Position numbers and translations under genes: made by a program. A stretch of 64,000 bases of DNA from assembly GCF_001514235.1 (NCBI RefSeq), contig NZ_KQ948930.1, forward strand, positions 342,522 to 406,521, written 5' to 3'. The notes beneath the pieces were generated by a model, which saw nothing but the letters and a program-made list of their open reading frames with translations, had not been told where the DNA came from and made no database searches. This stretch comes from Streptomyces caeruleatus. Its GTDB lineage: Bacteria; Actinomycetota; Actinomycetes; Streptomycetales; Streptomycetaceae. Positions within the stretch are counted from its first letter, which is position 1; each line of letters opens with the position of its first letter. Positions 7,936 through 16,000 of the stretch are shown piece after piece.

Positions 7936-8130
7936 ATGGCCGGTCCACAGAAGCCCAAGGGACACGGACTTACGGAACTTCCTGCTGAGCCAGGAGCCGT
8001 ACCAGGATGTGGTGCATGCCTCAGCATGTGCGTTCGTAGGGAAAATGCCCGCTCCCGCGGCCACCACAGAGCAGAATCTGACGCAAATTGGGAGCTACGA
8101 AAGCATCAGACAGAAGCGCACGCATCATGA
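7936..8130 (+). CDS. Small CxxC protein
   Basis: 64 aa, ATG 7936 with GGGAGG at about 7926-7931. Layout: Gly/Pro-rich start, CGACLSMC cysteine cluster at about 27-34, then a charged helix (ARSRGHHRAESDANWELRKHQ) ending near a His. This matches a small Streptomyces family in which a C-x-x-C is followed by an ARxxGD/DxxxELRxH helix, usually encoded next to XRE regulators. Function unknown; metal or redox binding possible. Stop overlaps a 27-codon ORF (ATGA at 8127-8130). Confidence 0.7.
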   Translation: MAGPQKPKGHGLTELPAEPGAVPGCGACLSMCVRRENARSRGHHRAESDANWELRKHQTEAHAS

Positions 8131-8210
8131 GCAGTGTGCCGCTACCTGGATTCCAGATCAGGAAGTCCGAGCGGAAACTGCGCGCTCGGCGACGGGAGTT
8201 GCCGTGCTGA
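8127..8210 (+). CDS. 27-aa ORF coupled to the CxxC gene
   Basis: The ATG overlaps the upstream stop (ATGA). Encodes a very basic 27-residue peptide containing IRKSERKLRARRRELPC. It could be a real coupled peptide or the surviving 5' end of a decayed gene; the following 400 nt have no clean frame. Confidence 0.3.
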   Translation: MSSVPLPGFQIRKSERKLRARRRELPC

Positions 8211-8620
8211 CGACGGCAGGCATGGACAGACTGATCTCCGAGTGGATTGCTCGGAGTGGCACGCCGGCTTGGGTATGGGACTACCGCGAAACCGTCCGTA
8301 TCTGCACAGCGGCACGTATCCAGGCATCCCGCGCATGGATCCTCGGCAACTTGTGCAGGCCCAGGCCGTGCGCCAACTGCTCGACATCGGCCAACAGCGG
8401 CTCGTCCAGCACGCATCGGATTGAACTTCTGTCATTGGCCATTGCTGGAACGCACACTCGCTTGCCCCCAGCGGCTCTCAAGTTCCCTCTCCTCGAGCAC
8501 TCGACAGTGCATATAGGAACTCAGGGAGAGGGCGACCCGAAAATCATCCAAACAGTGAGGTGAATTAGTGTTCTACACAATCCCGTCAGCACTGGGAACG
8601 ATCAGGAAGGGAGCGACGCG
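8211..8620. other. Intergenic stretch, apparently decayed
   Basis: Open frames cross this stretch on both strands but none has a ribosome site, consistent codon bias or a motif I recognise. It may hold remnants of a gene that followed the CxxC gene. AAGGGAG near 8609 serves the next gene. Confidence 0.3.
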
Positions 8621-9058
8621 ATGACCACCGCCGTCACCACCGAATCGCGCGCGGGTCGCTCTCTCGTCACCCAACCCGAGTTCGACATGCTCGCTGCTTT
8701 CTGCGCCGATGAGTACGGCCTGGAACGCTGCGTGGCCGACCGTGTCGTAGACCAAGCCCTCGCCCTGGTCTACGTCATGGGCACCACCGGCAAGGGCGCC
8801 ATCATGGCACCGTCGCATCTGGTCGACCCCGGCTGGCACACGCTCATTCTGCACACCGACTGGTACGCCCAGTGGTGCGAGAAGCAGTTCGGCTACTTCC
8901 TGCACCACCAGCCGAACAGCAAGACCCGGACCCGCGGCCTGATGACCGACGTCGTGGCCAAGATCCGGACCGCCGGCTTCGCAGTGGACGACCGCCTGTG
9001 GGGCACCGCTGCCGACTGCAACGCGCCGACCTGCTGCGGCGACGGCCCCTGCTGCTGA
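8621..9058 (+). CDS. Glycine-rich-domain-like protein with Cys-rich tail
   Basis: 145 aa, ATG with AAGGGAG upstream. The core VDPGWHTLILHTDWYAQWCE (about 68-87) and FGYFLHHQP match actinobacterial proteins annotated as glycine-rich-domain-containing-like, which keep a W-H-x-F/L-I-L-H core. The last 14 residues, DCNAPTCCGDGPCC, contain five cysteines, a cluster expected to bind metal or to form disulfides or thioethers. First gene of a three-gene series with a 146-aa unknown and an HTH-less DUF5753 protein. Function unknown. Confidence 0.75.
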   Translation: MTTAVTTESRAGRSLVTQPEFDMLAAFCADEYGLERCVADRVVDQALALVYVMGTTGKGAIMAPSHLVDPGWHTLILHTDWYAQWCEKQFGYFLHHQPNSKTRTRGLMTDVVAKIRTAGFAVDDRLWGTAADCNAPTCCGDGPCC

Positions 9059-9071
9059 TCCGTTCTTCCAA

Positions 9072-9091
9072 CCACTCCCTGCAGGGAGTGG
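9072..9091. terminator. 20-nt perfect palindrome after Cys-rich gene
   Basis: CCACTCCCTGCAGGGAGTGG, fully self-complementary, 13 nt after the stop at 9058. A second, shorter CCCTGCAGGG core follows at about 9097-9106. It could be a terminator hairpin or a dimeric operator. Confidence 0.45.
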
Positions 9092-9118
9092 CCCGCCCCC
9101 TGCAGGGCTGCCCCCCTC

Positions 9119-9559
9119 GTGCGCCAGAACGGACTTCACCCATTGCCCCTGACCAAACTGACCGCGACGAGCCGCGTGACCGTCTTCCCGCTCGAAGCCC
9201 TCACCGTCGCGTACACCACGCAGTCCACCGACCAGCGCGCCATGGGTGACATCGGCCTCGTGACCGTCGTCGATGACCACAGCGACGGGGACGCGCTGTG
9301 GCGACTGGCTTCCGACCTCGGCAGCCGTACCGCCGACCAGGACCGGGCCCGCTGGATTCTCACTCAGGCGAGCCGCGCCCGCATGGTCAACGCACACACC
9401 GACCTGCCCAACGCAACGTGGACGGCGTATATCCGCCGTCGCCTTGATCTCGACGCACTCTTCGTCAACCACGACGTCCTCATGACCGGCCGGATTGCCC
9501 TGTTCGCCCCACGGGCAGTGTCGGCTGTGGAAAGTGACAGCCCGGAGGGGCAATCTTGA
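9119..9559 (+). CDS. Hypothetical protein, 146 aa
   Basis: Open from GTG 9119. There is no clear ribosome site there; in-frame GTG 9176 and ATG 9242 are alternatives. Contains alternating strand/helix text such as VTVFPLEALTVAY, GLVTVVDDHSDGDALW and an Arg-rich helix TAYIRRRLDLDALFVNHDVL. No family recognised. The stop overlaps the next gene's TTG start (TTGA), so the two are coupled; likely a functional partner of the DUF5753 protein. Confidence 0.6.
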   Translation: MRQNGLHPLPLTKLTATSRVTVFPLEALTVAYTTQSTDQRAMGDIGLVTVVDDHSDGDALWRLASDLGSRTADQDRARWILTQASRARMVNAHTDLPNATWTAYIRRRLDLDALFVNHDVLMTGRIALFAPRAVSAVESDSPEGQS

Positions 9560-10161
9560 GCAGTTTGATCCCGTGGCAGCAGCGGCTGGCCACCGGTACG
9601 GAAGACATCCAGAGCGAGGTCATCGACTGGTATCGCCGGTCCAGGCATGGCAAGGCGTACGTCCCCACCATGATCTGGGGGACGTTCCAGACCGAGGCGT
9701 ACGCGACGGCGATCCTGCGTCGGGTCGTCGACTTTCTCGGTGTTCCGGACGACGTGTCGGCGGGCGTTGCCAAACGGATGGAGCGTCAGCAGGTGCTGTA
9801 CGACGGTGAGCATCACTACGAGGTGGTCCTCGGCGAACAGGCCCTGTACACGAACATCGGCGGGGCGGTGGTGATGCGGGGCCAAATGGAGCGGCTTCTG
9901 CGCGACATCGACCTGCCTTCCCTCACCCTCGGCGTGCTTCCCACCGCCGCCGAAGTGAGCGTGGTCCCTATGCCCGGCTTCAATCTGCACGGGGACGACC
10001 GGGCCCACTACGAACTCGTCTCCTCCGGAGTGGACATCACCAATCCAGACGAACTCGCCCTCCACGAGAAGGCGTTCAGCGCCCTGACCGAGGCAGCAGC
10101 CTACGGAGACGCCGCCAAGGAACTGATCAGAAAGGCCCTGGCCTTCTGGAGCGACGCATGA
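9556..10161 (+). CDS. DUF5753 protein without HTH
   Basis: 201 aa from TTG 9556 (TTGA overlap with the preceding gene). It begins directly in the DUF5753 region: WQQRLATGTEDIQSEVIDWY, YVPTMIWGTFQTEAYA, RMERQQVLYDGEHHYEVVLGE, LTLGVLPTAAEV, ELVSSGVDITNPDE. DUF5753 normally follows an XRE HTH of about 70 residues; that domain is absent here and not encoded by the upstream gene. It may sense a ligand or partner and work with a separate DNA-binding protein. Lack of N-terminal truncation scars and the tight coupling argue that this form is functional. Confidence 0.8.
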   Translation: MSSLIPWQQRLATGTEDIQSEVIDWYRRSRHGKAYVPTMIWGTFQTEAYATAILRRVVDFLGVPDDVSAGVAKRMERQQVLYDGEHHYEVVLGEQALYTNIGGAVVMRGQMERLLRDIDLPSLTLGVLPTAAEVSVVPMPGFNLHGDDRAHYELVSSGVDITNPDELALHEKAFSALTEAAAYGDAAKELIRKALAFWSDA

Positions 10162-10402
10162 CGGATTCGTAGCCCTCCCGCCACGCTCTGGCAGAGCTGA
10201 TGCGCCCTCACCGGGCGGAGGGCGGACTCCGACCCCGGACCGATGCCGCCTTTCGGGGGATGGGGGGCAAGCTGATGGGGCCTCACGGGCGTGGCCCGTA
10301 TGGCAGCTTCGATGAGCGGTGTCGGGCATATCGGATTAGCCTCCGAAATGAGCGCAATATGGATCTTTAGGTGTGCGCTCTAACTCGACCCAAGGAGGAG
10401 AA

Positions 10403-10645
10403 ATGCGCAAGCTTCAGAAGGCCGCTGTTGCGGCCGCGATGGTCGGGACCCTGAGCCTCATAGCCACCGGCACTGCCTCAGCCCAGCCTGCATACGACGG
10501 TCACGGCTGTAAGTCGCACGACTTTGACCTCAGTCTTCTTGGTCAGGTCGGGGCGCTCAACGGCCTTGCGGGCAATGTGCTCAATGGTGAGGGCCACCCC
10601 GGCGCGCAGTACAACCACGTCGGTTCCAGTTGCGGCCACCACTGA
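10403..10645 (+). CDS. Small secreted protein
   Basis: 80 aa. The start at ATG 10403 follows an excellent AAGGAGGAG site (10392-10400). Clear Sec signal peptide: basic KLQK, hydrophobic AAVAAAMVGTLSLIATG, cleavage after TASA. The mature part of about 54 residues has two cysteines (HGCKSH and SSCGHH) that can form one disulfide, and a central hydrophobic stretch (LSLLGQVGALNGLAGNVLNG). It resembles chaplin-scale surface proteins in size but lacks the chaplin signature. A strong hairpin follows at 10678-10722. Function unknown. Confidence 0.75.
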   Translation: MRKLQKAAVAAAMVGTLSLIATGTASAQPAYDGHGCKSHDFDLSLLGQVGALNGLAGNVLNGEGHPGAQYNHVGSSCGHH

Positions 10646-10677
10646 GCGATCCGCGATCCGTCGCGTAGTTCGTCGAA

Positions 10678-10722
10678 AGGGGCCTCGGTGCCCGGGCGAC
10701 AGTGCCCGGCGCCGGGGCCCCT
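10678..10722 (+). terminator. Hairpin terminator after small secreted gene
   Basis: Arms AGGGGCCTCGGTGCC and GGCGCCGGGGCCCCT pair through two G-T wobbles around a loop of about 11-15 nt, 32 nt after the stop. GC-rich hairpins without a T-run are typical of Streptomyces. Confidence 0.6.
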
Positions 10723-10735
10723 GCATTTCGGTGGG

Positions 10736-10838
10736 CATCCATGCGTCCCTGCATCCGTGTGTTCATGCGTCCGTCCATCCATGCGGCCGTGTATCTATGC
10801 GGTCGTGCATCCGTGCGGTCGTGCATCCGTGCGGTCGA
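10736..10838. repeat. Degenerate tandem repeat (GTGCATCCGTGCGGTC-like)
   Basis: About 100 nt built from variants of a 16-nt unit of ATCCGTG/ATGCGTC text; the last two copies (about 10805-10836) are nearly identical. The surrounding 326-nt gap (10646-10971) otherwise holds only the terminator and the ribosome site of the next gene. Confidence 0.6.
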
Positions 10839-10971
10839 CCAAAGTCGTACGTCGTAGACCTTCGGCCGATGGTGGGGCGGCCGGCCCCTCGGCAGACTCG
10901 TTGGGGCACTGGGACGGGCGGACTGCGCCGTACAGGCTGTCGGGGACACGACGGGGAGAGTGGGGAGTGGT

Positions 10972-11709
10972 ATGGGCTCGGGGGACAGCGGTGGGACGGC
11001 GCGGGTGGAGGGCCTTTGGGGGGACGGCCGTTCGGGCGGGAAAGTGACCGTGCTCGCGGAGTCGGCCTGGTTTCTGGTTCTGTTCTGTGTCGCGTGCGGG
11101 GGCGGGATCGGATGGTTGGTCACCCTCCTTGCCGAGTGGCTGGTGACGTTGTCGTGGGCACCGTTGCAGGGGCCGGCCGAGTTGCTGACGTCCGTGCCGG
11201 AGCCCTGGCTCGGGATCGGTGGGGTTGGGGTGGGGGCGGGGTTGGGGCTGGTCGTCGGGTTCGTCGCCGTGCATGAGTCGCTGTCGGTGAGCGTGTCCGC
11301 CGGGCGCGTGGTCCTCGGTGTCAGGGACTCCTCGCAGGAGTTCGGGCGCGACGAGATCGATGTGGTCGTGCGGGACGGCAAGCAGCTTGTGCTGCTGGGG
11401 CCGGACGGTATGGAGCTCGCTCGGGAGGCCTGCGGTCTGTCCTGGGCACGGGTGGCCGAGGCTTTTGCCCAGCACGGGTATCGGTGGGCGGACGAGGATC
11501 CGCATCGGGAGGAGTTCCGGCGTTGGGTTCCGGGGATGCCCGGGCTGCCCGAGGGGGCCGATGCCTTGCTCCGGGCTCGGCAGGAGGCCCGGAAGAAGGA
11601 GGAGAACTCGGAGGACGCCCGGGAGCTGCGCGGGGAGCTGTTGCGGCTGGGTGTCGTCATACGTGATGAGAAGCATCGGCAGTACTGGCGGATGCCGCCG
11701 CGGTCCTGA
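10972..11709 (+). CDS. YqeB-like membrane protein
   Basis: 245 aa from ATG 10972 (GGGGAG upstream; GTG 10960 is an alternative). Two N-terminal membrane segments, about residues 35-55 (LVLFCVACGGGIGWLVTLL) and 80-100 (GIGGVGVGAGLGLVVGFVAV). These precede a soluble C-terminal region with VSAGRVVLGVRDSSQEFGRDEIDVVVRDG (in parts), typical of the YqeB family in Streptomyces, then a charged helix (ARQEARKKEENSEDARELRGE). Role unknown. Confidence 0.7.
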   Translation: MGSGDSGGTARVEGLWGDGRSGGKVTVLAESAWFLVLFCVACGGGIGWLVTLLAEWLVTLSWAPLQGPAELLTSVPEPWLGIGGVGVGAGLGLVVGFVAVHESLSVSVSAGRVVLGVRDSSQEFGRDEIDVVVRDGKQLVLLGPDGMELAREACGLSWARVAEAFAQHGYRWADEDPHREEFRRWVPGMPGLPEGADALLRARQEARKKEENSEDARELRGELLRLGVVIRDEKHRQYWRMPPRS

Positions 11710-11824
11710 GGTACGGGCTTCGGGGAGGGTTCGGGGAGGGTTCGGGGGAAGATGAGGCGCGATGGGGGCGGGGCCGTTGGGCTGAGAGGATTGCGCCGAC
11801 CGTAGTGGAAGAAGGGGGCTGAGC

Positions 11825-12025
11825 ATGATCGTGCTCTTGCTGGTCGGCGTTCTCGTGCTCGCCGTCGGCGGTTGCGTCTGTGTGGTGTGGGCTTCTCGGG
11901 GCGGGCCGCGCTGGGTGCGTGCGGTGGCCGCGGTGACCCTGGGCATGGGTGAGTTGGTGCGGGCGTCGCGGCGTTCTCGTCGCGGGTCGGGGTGGGGCTC
12001 GAACTCGGGGTCCAGCTCGGACTAG
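11825..12025 (+). CDS. Small membrane protein
   Basis: 66 aa, one hydrophobic N-terminal helix (MIVLLLVGVLVLAVGGCVCV) followed by a basic, Ser/Gly-rich tail (RRSRRGSGWGSNSGSSSD). GAAGAAGG lies upstream. The tail resembles simple-repeat expansion. No function assigned. Confidence 0.5.
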   Translation: MIVLLLVGVLVLAVGGCVCVVWASRGGPRWVRAVAAVTLGMGELVRASRRSRRGSGWGSNSGSSSD

Positions 12026-12049
12026 AGCTGATCGAGGTCGTACGGCCAC

Positions 12050-12132
<83 letters not shown>

Positions 12133-12153
12133 AGGCTGTCGGCCTTGATGCGG

Positions 12154-12195
12154 ACGCGGGCCGCGCCCCCGGAGGGCATCCGGCGCGGCCCGCGT
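12154..12195. terminator. Bidirectional hairpin between convergent genes
   Basis: Perfect 14-bp arms, ACGCGGGCCGCGCC at 12154-12167 and its complement at 12182-12195, loop 14 nt. It sits between a rightward gene ending at 12025 and the leftward hydrolase ending at 12330, so it may serve both. Confidence 0.7.
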
Positions 12196-12329
12196 GGACC
12201 AGCTTGCCGTTCGCCTCGGAGCGGCCGTGCTGGTCGCGGCCATCGCGTTGTGGCTGTGACCAGCACTCTCGCAACACACCCCGGGACTGCGGAGCCGTGC
12301 ACTTCAGGTTCGGTTTCCGGGCCGGAGCC

Positions 12330-13064
12330 TCAACAGTTGGACAGAGTGCGGCCGAGGAGGGGGAGCAGGCGGTCCCAGTGAAGCTGCAGTGCGGCGGGGT
12401 TGAAAGCGTCGGTGTCGGCCATGGTGAAGCCGTGGACGGTGTCGGGGTAGATCTCCGAGGTGTGGTCGACGCCCGCGGCGTCCAGGGCCTGGTTGAGTTC
12501 GGCGAGGGCTTCGGGCGTCAGGTCGGTTTCCGCGTGGCCGAAGTGGACCTGGGCGATGAGGCGGCGCAGGCTGTCGGGCCCGGCCGCGCCCACGGGGGCA
12601 TGGAACGCGGCGACGGCGGCCACCTGGCCGGGGTGGGCCACGGCGGTGCGCACCGCCAGGAGGCCGCCTATGCAGTAGCCGGTCACCGCGACGGGTCCGG
12701 CGCCGGCTTCGGGCTGGGTGGTGAGGAACCTGAGGTAGGCGTCGGCGTCACGCAGGGTCCGTTCGATGGTGTGCGCCTCGATCAGGGGCATCAGCCGGCC
12801 CATGACCGTCGTCCGGGCCTCTTCTCCGATGTGCTCGGGAAGTTCGACCACAGGTGCCGGGCCGTGCCGGTAGAAGACGTTGGGGACGAGAACGTAGTAA
12901 CCGTGGTCGGCCAGTTCGCGGGCCATCTCCCGCAGCACGGGCCGGATGCCGAAGCCGTCCGCGTACATCAGCACCCCGGGGTGCCGTTCGCCATCGTCGG
13001 GAAAGGCGGCGAAGGCATCGGCCTGGCCGTCCGCAGTGGGAATCTGCAGCATCTTGGTGGGCAT
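12330..13064 (-). CDS. Dienelactone hydrolase family protein
   Basis: 244 aa, AGGAGAG upstream of the ATG. Alpha/beta hydrolase of the DLH type: nucleophile Cys131 in GYCIGG, His211 in DTVHGF, and the N-terminal GVLMYADGFGIRP that forms the oxyanion side. Family members hydrolyse dienelactones or other small esters; the true substrate is not predictable. Cytoplasmic, no signal. Single gene; the 261-nt gap upstream (13065-13325) shows no gene. Confidence 0.88.
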   Translation of the reverse strand: MPTKMLQIPTADGQADAFAAFPDDGERHPGVLMYADGFGIRPVLREMARELADHGYYVLVPNVFYRHGPAPVVELPEHIGEEARTTVMGRLMPLIEAHTIERTLRDADAYLRFLTTQPEAGAGPVAVTGYCIGGLLAVRTAVAHPGQVAAVAAFHAPVGAAGPDSLRRLIAQVHFGHAETDLTPEALAELNQALDAAGVDHTSEIYPDTVHGFTMADTDAFNPAALQLHWDRLLPLLGRTLSNC

Positions 13065-13325
13065 GAACTCTCCTGTCGTGGTTGATGTGTCCTGTGATCA
13101 ACACGACGGAGGGGGCGCCCGCGCGGCAGCGCGAAATCCTCGGTCGAACAGCGGGCTCGCACTGGCCCGCACGGCGCTCAGAAGAACACCGGGTCACCGA
13201 TCCGTGTGTGGCGCGATGCCGTCCCGGTAGTCATCCCCGCAACCTAGTCGACCGAACTGAGCCGACGCCAGCACGCCCATTCCGTGGCGCGGTTTGCGGG
13301 AAGGGTGACTTGGCTGCCCGTCTGG

Positions 13326-15212
13326 TCAGTTCCCGCAGTCGTCGCCGGGGTTCTCGGGCGCGGGCTGCGGGGCAGGTACGGGGTCCGTCGGCGCCGGAGG
13401 GGTGGGGGTGTCCGGGGTCTCGGGAGGCTGCGGGGCTTCCGGAGGCTGCGGGGTCTCCGGAGACGGCGGGGCTTCCGAAGGCTGCGGGACCTCCGGCGGC
13501 TGCGGGACTTCCGGAAGCTCCTCAACAGGCGTTGATTCTACGGGAGTTGGAGTCACCGGCTCCGGTGAAGGTGGCGTGGGCGCCTCGGCCTCCGGGGCGT
13601 CCGGTGTGGTCGGCGCGTCCGGGACCACTGGCGTGGTCGGCGCGTCCGGGGCGTCCGGCCCTTCCGGGTACGGCACCTCCTCCCCCGGCGTCACCGGCAC
13701 CTCGGGCGTCACCGGCACCTCAGGCGCCTCTACCGGAGGCTCGGTCACCGGCTCGGCAGGGCTCGGCGCAGGCTCATCGACGGCCGGCGGCTCATCGACG
13801 GTCGGCGGCTCATCGACGGTCGGCGGCTGCTCGACAGCCGGCGGCTGCACGTCCCCGGGACCGGGCTCCACCTCAACCACCGTCCCAGTTCCAGTTCCAG
13901 TTCCAGTTCCAGTTCCAGCGCCGCCCCCACCCCCGGCCCCGGACCCCGCCTCAACCCCGGCCCCCGACTCGCCCGCAGCCCCATTCCCCGCCGTACCCGA
14001 ACCGCCGACCTCGGCACCCAGAACCCCGGCACGCAGAACCCCGGCACGCAGAACCTCAGCCCCACCACCCGCCCAGCGCTGCTCGGCCTGCTTCACCTCG
14101 GGCGCCCCGGCCGATCCAGCCGACCCCGGGCCCGGGCCCTCGCGCACTCCCGGCTCCCCCGCCCCGCCCCCCTCCGACGGCTGCGCCACCGGCGCCTCCG
14201 CCAGGGGCACCCGGGGCGGCGCAGGCGTCGGCGTGGAGCCGCCCGTGCCGAGGGCGAGGACCATCGCGAGGGCCATGCCGGTGACGGTCGCGCCGGCCGC
14301 GACGGCGGCAGGCACCTTCGCGGTACCCGCCCCACCTCCGGTCACCGCCTGGCGGACCCCGTGCAGCACGCTTCCGACCTGACCGCCGAGGGCAGCCGTC
14401 GCCCCCGCCGACCCGGCGGCCAGCGGCAGCAGGAACTTGCCCGCGGCGCCCAGGCCGAAGACCAGCAGGGCCGGGCCGACCAGCGCGGGCAGCCGGTCGT
14501 TGGCGCGCATGAGTACCGCGAGCCGGCCGCGGCAGTCGGCGCAGGCGTCCACGTGGGCGAGCAGGCGTTCCGACTGGCGCGGGGTCGCGTTGCCGCGGAC
14601 GTACGCCGGCATGCGCACCCAGTGGACCTCGCACGCGGGGTCGTCGGGGGCGGCCGTCTGGGAACGGAGGAAGGCCTGCCGCATGCCTTCGCGGGCGCGG
14701 TGCAGCAGTACGGCCGTCGCCCCCTCCTTGGCGCCGATGCGCCGCCCGACCGTCTCCAGCGGCTGACCCTCCGCCTCCGCGAGCCACAGGGCCTGCACCC
14801 AGCGCTCGGGCAGTTGGCCCAGCACCCGCACCAACAGGTCGACCGAGGAGACCTGTTCGGCCGGGTCCGTCATGCCCTCGGTGTGGGCGGCGGCCCCGTC
14901 CCGCTCGGCGACCTGCGGGTCGTGGTGCGGGGTCTCGCGCGTCTCGCCGCCGGCCGATGCCGCCAGGTGCCGCACGGTCGTCATCAGGTACGCCGGTACG
15001 TTCTCGATCTCGTGGCCCGCCGACAGCCGCCGCCAGACGCGGAAGTGCGCCTCAGCGACCAGGTCCTCGGCCGCCCAGGAGTTGTTGCGGGTGAGCGAGC
15101 GCGCGAACGCGACCAGGCGCGGCTGCTGTTCCTCGTAGATACGGGCGTACGAGGCGGTGGTGGACACGGGAGGTGTCGCCTGGGCGGGCACCTTGGCGGA
15201 ACCGTCGGACAT
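13326..15212 (-). CDS. ECF-type sigma factor fused to zinc finger, membrane anchor and Pro-rich tail
   Basis: 628 aa. N-terminal sigma region 2 at about 22-90 (YEEQQPRLVAFARSLTRN, then AAEDLVAEAHFRVWRRL). Region 4 at about 125-185 (LGQLPERWVQALWLAEAEGQ, ALWLAEAEG/VGRRIGAKEGATAVLLHRARE). A zf-HC2-like segment follows (LLAHVDACADCR, H-x3-C-x2-C), then hydrophobic stretches LVGPALLVFGLGAAGKFLLP and VTGMALAMVLALG. The remaining 300 residues are Pro/Glu/Thr/Val-rich, with repeats such as PPTVDE, PEVPVTP and PQPPE, ending GDDCGN. This joins sigma factor, anti-sigma-like zinc finger and an extracytoplasmic stalk in one chain, as in some actinobacterial ECF groups with C-terminal extensions. The tail could sense the envelope or reach the wall. 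Divergent from the SsgA-like gene. Confidence 0.82.
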   Translation of the reverse strand: MSDGSAKVPAQATPPVSTTASYARIYEEQQPRLVAFARSLTRNNSWAAEDLVAEAHFRVWRRLSAGHEIENVPAYLMTTVRHLAASAGGETRETPHHDPQVAERDGAAAHTEGMTDPAEQVSSVDLLVRVLGQLPERWVQALWLAEAEGQPLETVGRRIGAKEGATAVLLHRAREGMRQAFLRSQTAAPDDPACEVHWVRMPAYVRGNATPRQSERLLAHVDACADCRGRLAVLMRANDRLPALVGPALLVFGLGAAGKFLLPLAAGSAGATAALGGQVGSVLHGVRQAVTGGGAGTAKVPAAVAAGATVTGMALAMVLALGTGGSTPTPAPPRVPLAEAPVAQPSEGGGAGEPGVREGPGPGSAGSAGAPEVKQAEQRWAGGGAEVLRAGVLRAGVLGAEVGGSGTAGNGAAGESGAGVEAGSGAGGGGGAGTGTGTGTGTGTVVEVEPGPGDVQPPAVEQPPTVDEPPTVDEPPAVDEPAPSPAEPVTEPPVEAPEVPVTPEVPVTPGEEVPYPEGPDAPDAPTTPVVPDAPTTPDAPEAEAPTPPSPEPVTPTPVESTPVEELPEVPQPPEVPQPSEAPPSPETPQPPEAPQPPETPDTPTPPAPTDPVPAPQPAPENPGDDCGN

Positions 15213-15419
15213 GGCTGGAACGCTCCGGTTGCCTGCTGGGGCGGTGGGCTGAGGGGCGGACGAGTTTGTCAGCGTAGATGACTAAAATCTCAAGTAAATG
15301 GTTCGCGTGAGTTAGATCACAGGCACGGGCGGGTCGTTCCCCGTAATCAACAGGGCTGCCGCGTGGTCGAGAAAGCGCACAGAGACCGGCAGTAGACCCG
15401 ACCGTGGAGAAGAACGTCC

Positions 15420-15833
15420 ATGCGCCTCACCCTCGAACAGCCCGTTCGCGCCCGCCTCGTCACCCCCGGCTCCGCCCAGCTTCCGATCCGCCCCACGCTG
15501 CGCTACCTCGCCGCCGAACCCTTCGCCGTGCACGTCGACTTCCCGGCACACGTCTCGGCCGACGAGGGCGGGGTCACCTGGACGTTCGCCCGCTCGCTGC
15601 TGGAGGAGGGGCTGGACGCGGCGGCCGGGATCGGGGACGTACGAATACGGCCGTGCGGGCGGTCCCGGACAGTCGTCGAGTTCCACGCGCCGCACGGCAT
15701 GGCGGCGATCCGGTTCGGGACGGCTTCTCTCCGGCGGTTTCTGCAACGGTCGTACGCCGTCGTCGAGCCGGGGAGAGAGGAGCTGGGGCCGGAACTCGAC
15801 CACGGCCTCATGTCCCTCCTCGACGGCGTGTGA
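15420..15833 (+). CDS. SsgA-like sporulation/cell-division regulator
   Basis: 137 aa, GGAGAAG upstream. The SsgA family is restricted to sporulating actinomycetes. Typical pattern: PVRARLVTPGSAQLPIRPTLRY, DPFAVHVDF-like FAVHVDFPAHV, VTWTFARSLLEEGLDAAAGIGDVRIRP (in parts), then VVEFHAPHGMAAI. Members recruit FtsZ (SsgB) or control septation and wall remodelling. The exact paralogue is not assigned. Followed by short tandem repeats that fill the gap to the convergent Lrp gene. Confidence 0.9.
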   Translation: MRLTLEQPVRARLVTPGSAQLPIRPTLRYLAAEPFAVHVDFPAHVSADEGGVTWTFARSLLEEGLDAAAGIGDVRIRPCGRSRTVVEFHAPHGMAAIRFGTASLRRFLQRSYAVVEPGREELGPELDHGLMSLLDGV

Positions 15834-15837
15834 GGCC

Positions 15838-15897
15838 CCAGTCGGCCAGTCGGCCAGTCGGCCAGTCGGCCAGTCGGCCAGTCGGCCAGTCGGCCTT
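15838..15897. repeat. 8-nt tandem repeat (GGCCAGTC)n
   Basis: About seven perfect head-to-tail copies directly after the SsgA-like gene stop. The period of 8 means it cannot be a coding repeat. Confidence 0.9.
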
Positions 15898-15898
15898 C

Positions 15899-16000
15899 GT
15901 CAGGTCCCTCAGGTCCCTCAGGTCCCTTCCGTCAGGTCCCTCAGGTCCGTCAGGTCCGTCAGGTCCGTCAGGTCCGTCAGGTCCGTCAGGTCCGTCAGTC
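15899..16000. repeat. 9-nt tandem repeat (CAGGTCCGT)n
   Basis: About eleven copies of CAGGTCCCT/CAGGTCCGT running up to and over the stop codon of the leftward Lrp gene (stop at 15995-15997). Adjacent to a different 8-nt repeat, so two unrelated tandem arrays fill the convergent gap. Confidence 0.9.

Noticed and set aside
15838-16000. 8- and 9-nt arrays as iterons of a replication origin
   Set aside because: No rep, dnaA or partition gene adjacent; the arrays sit between convergent genes.
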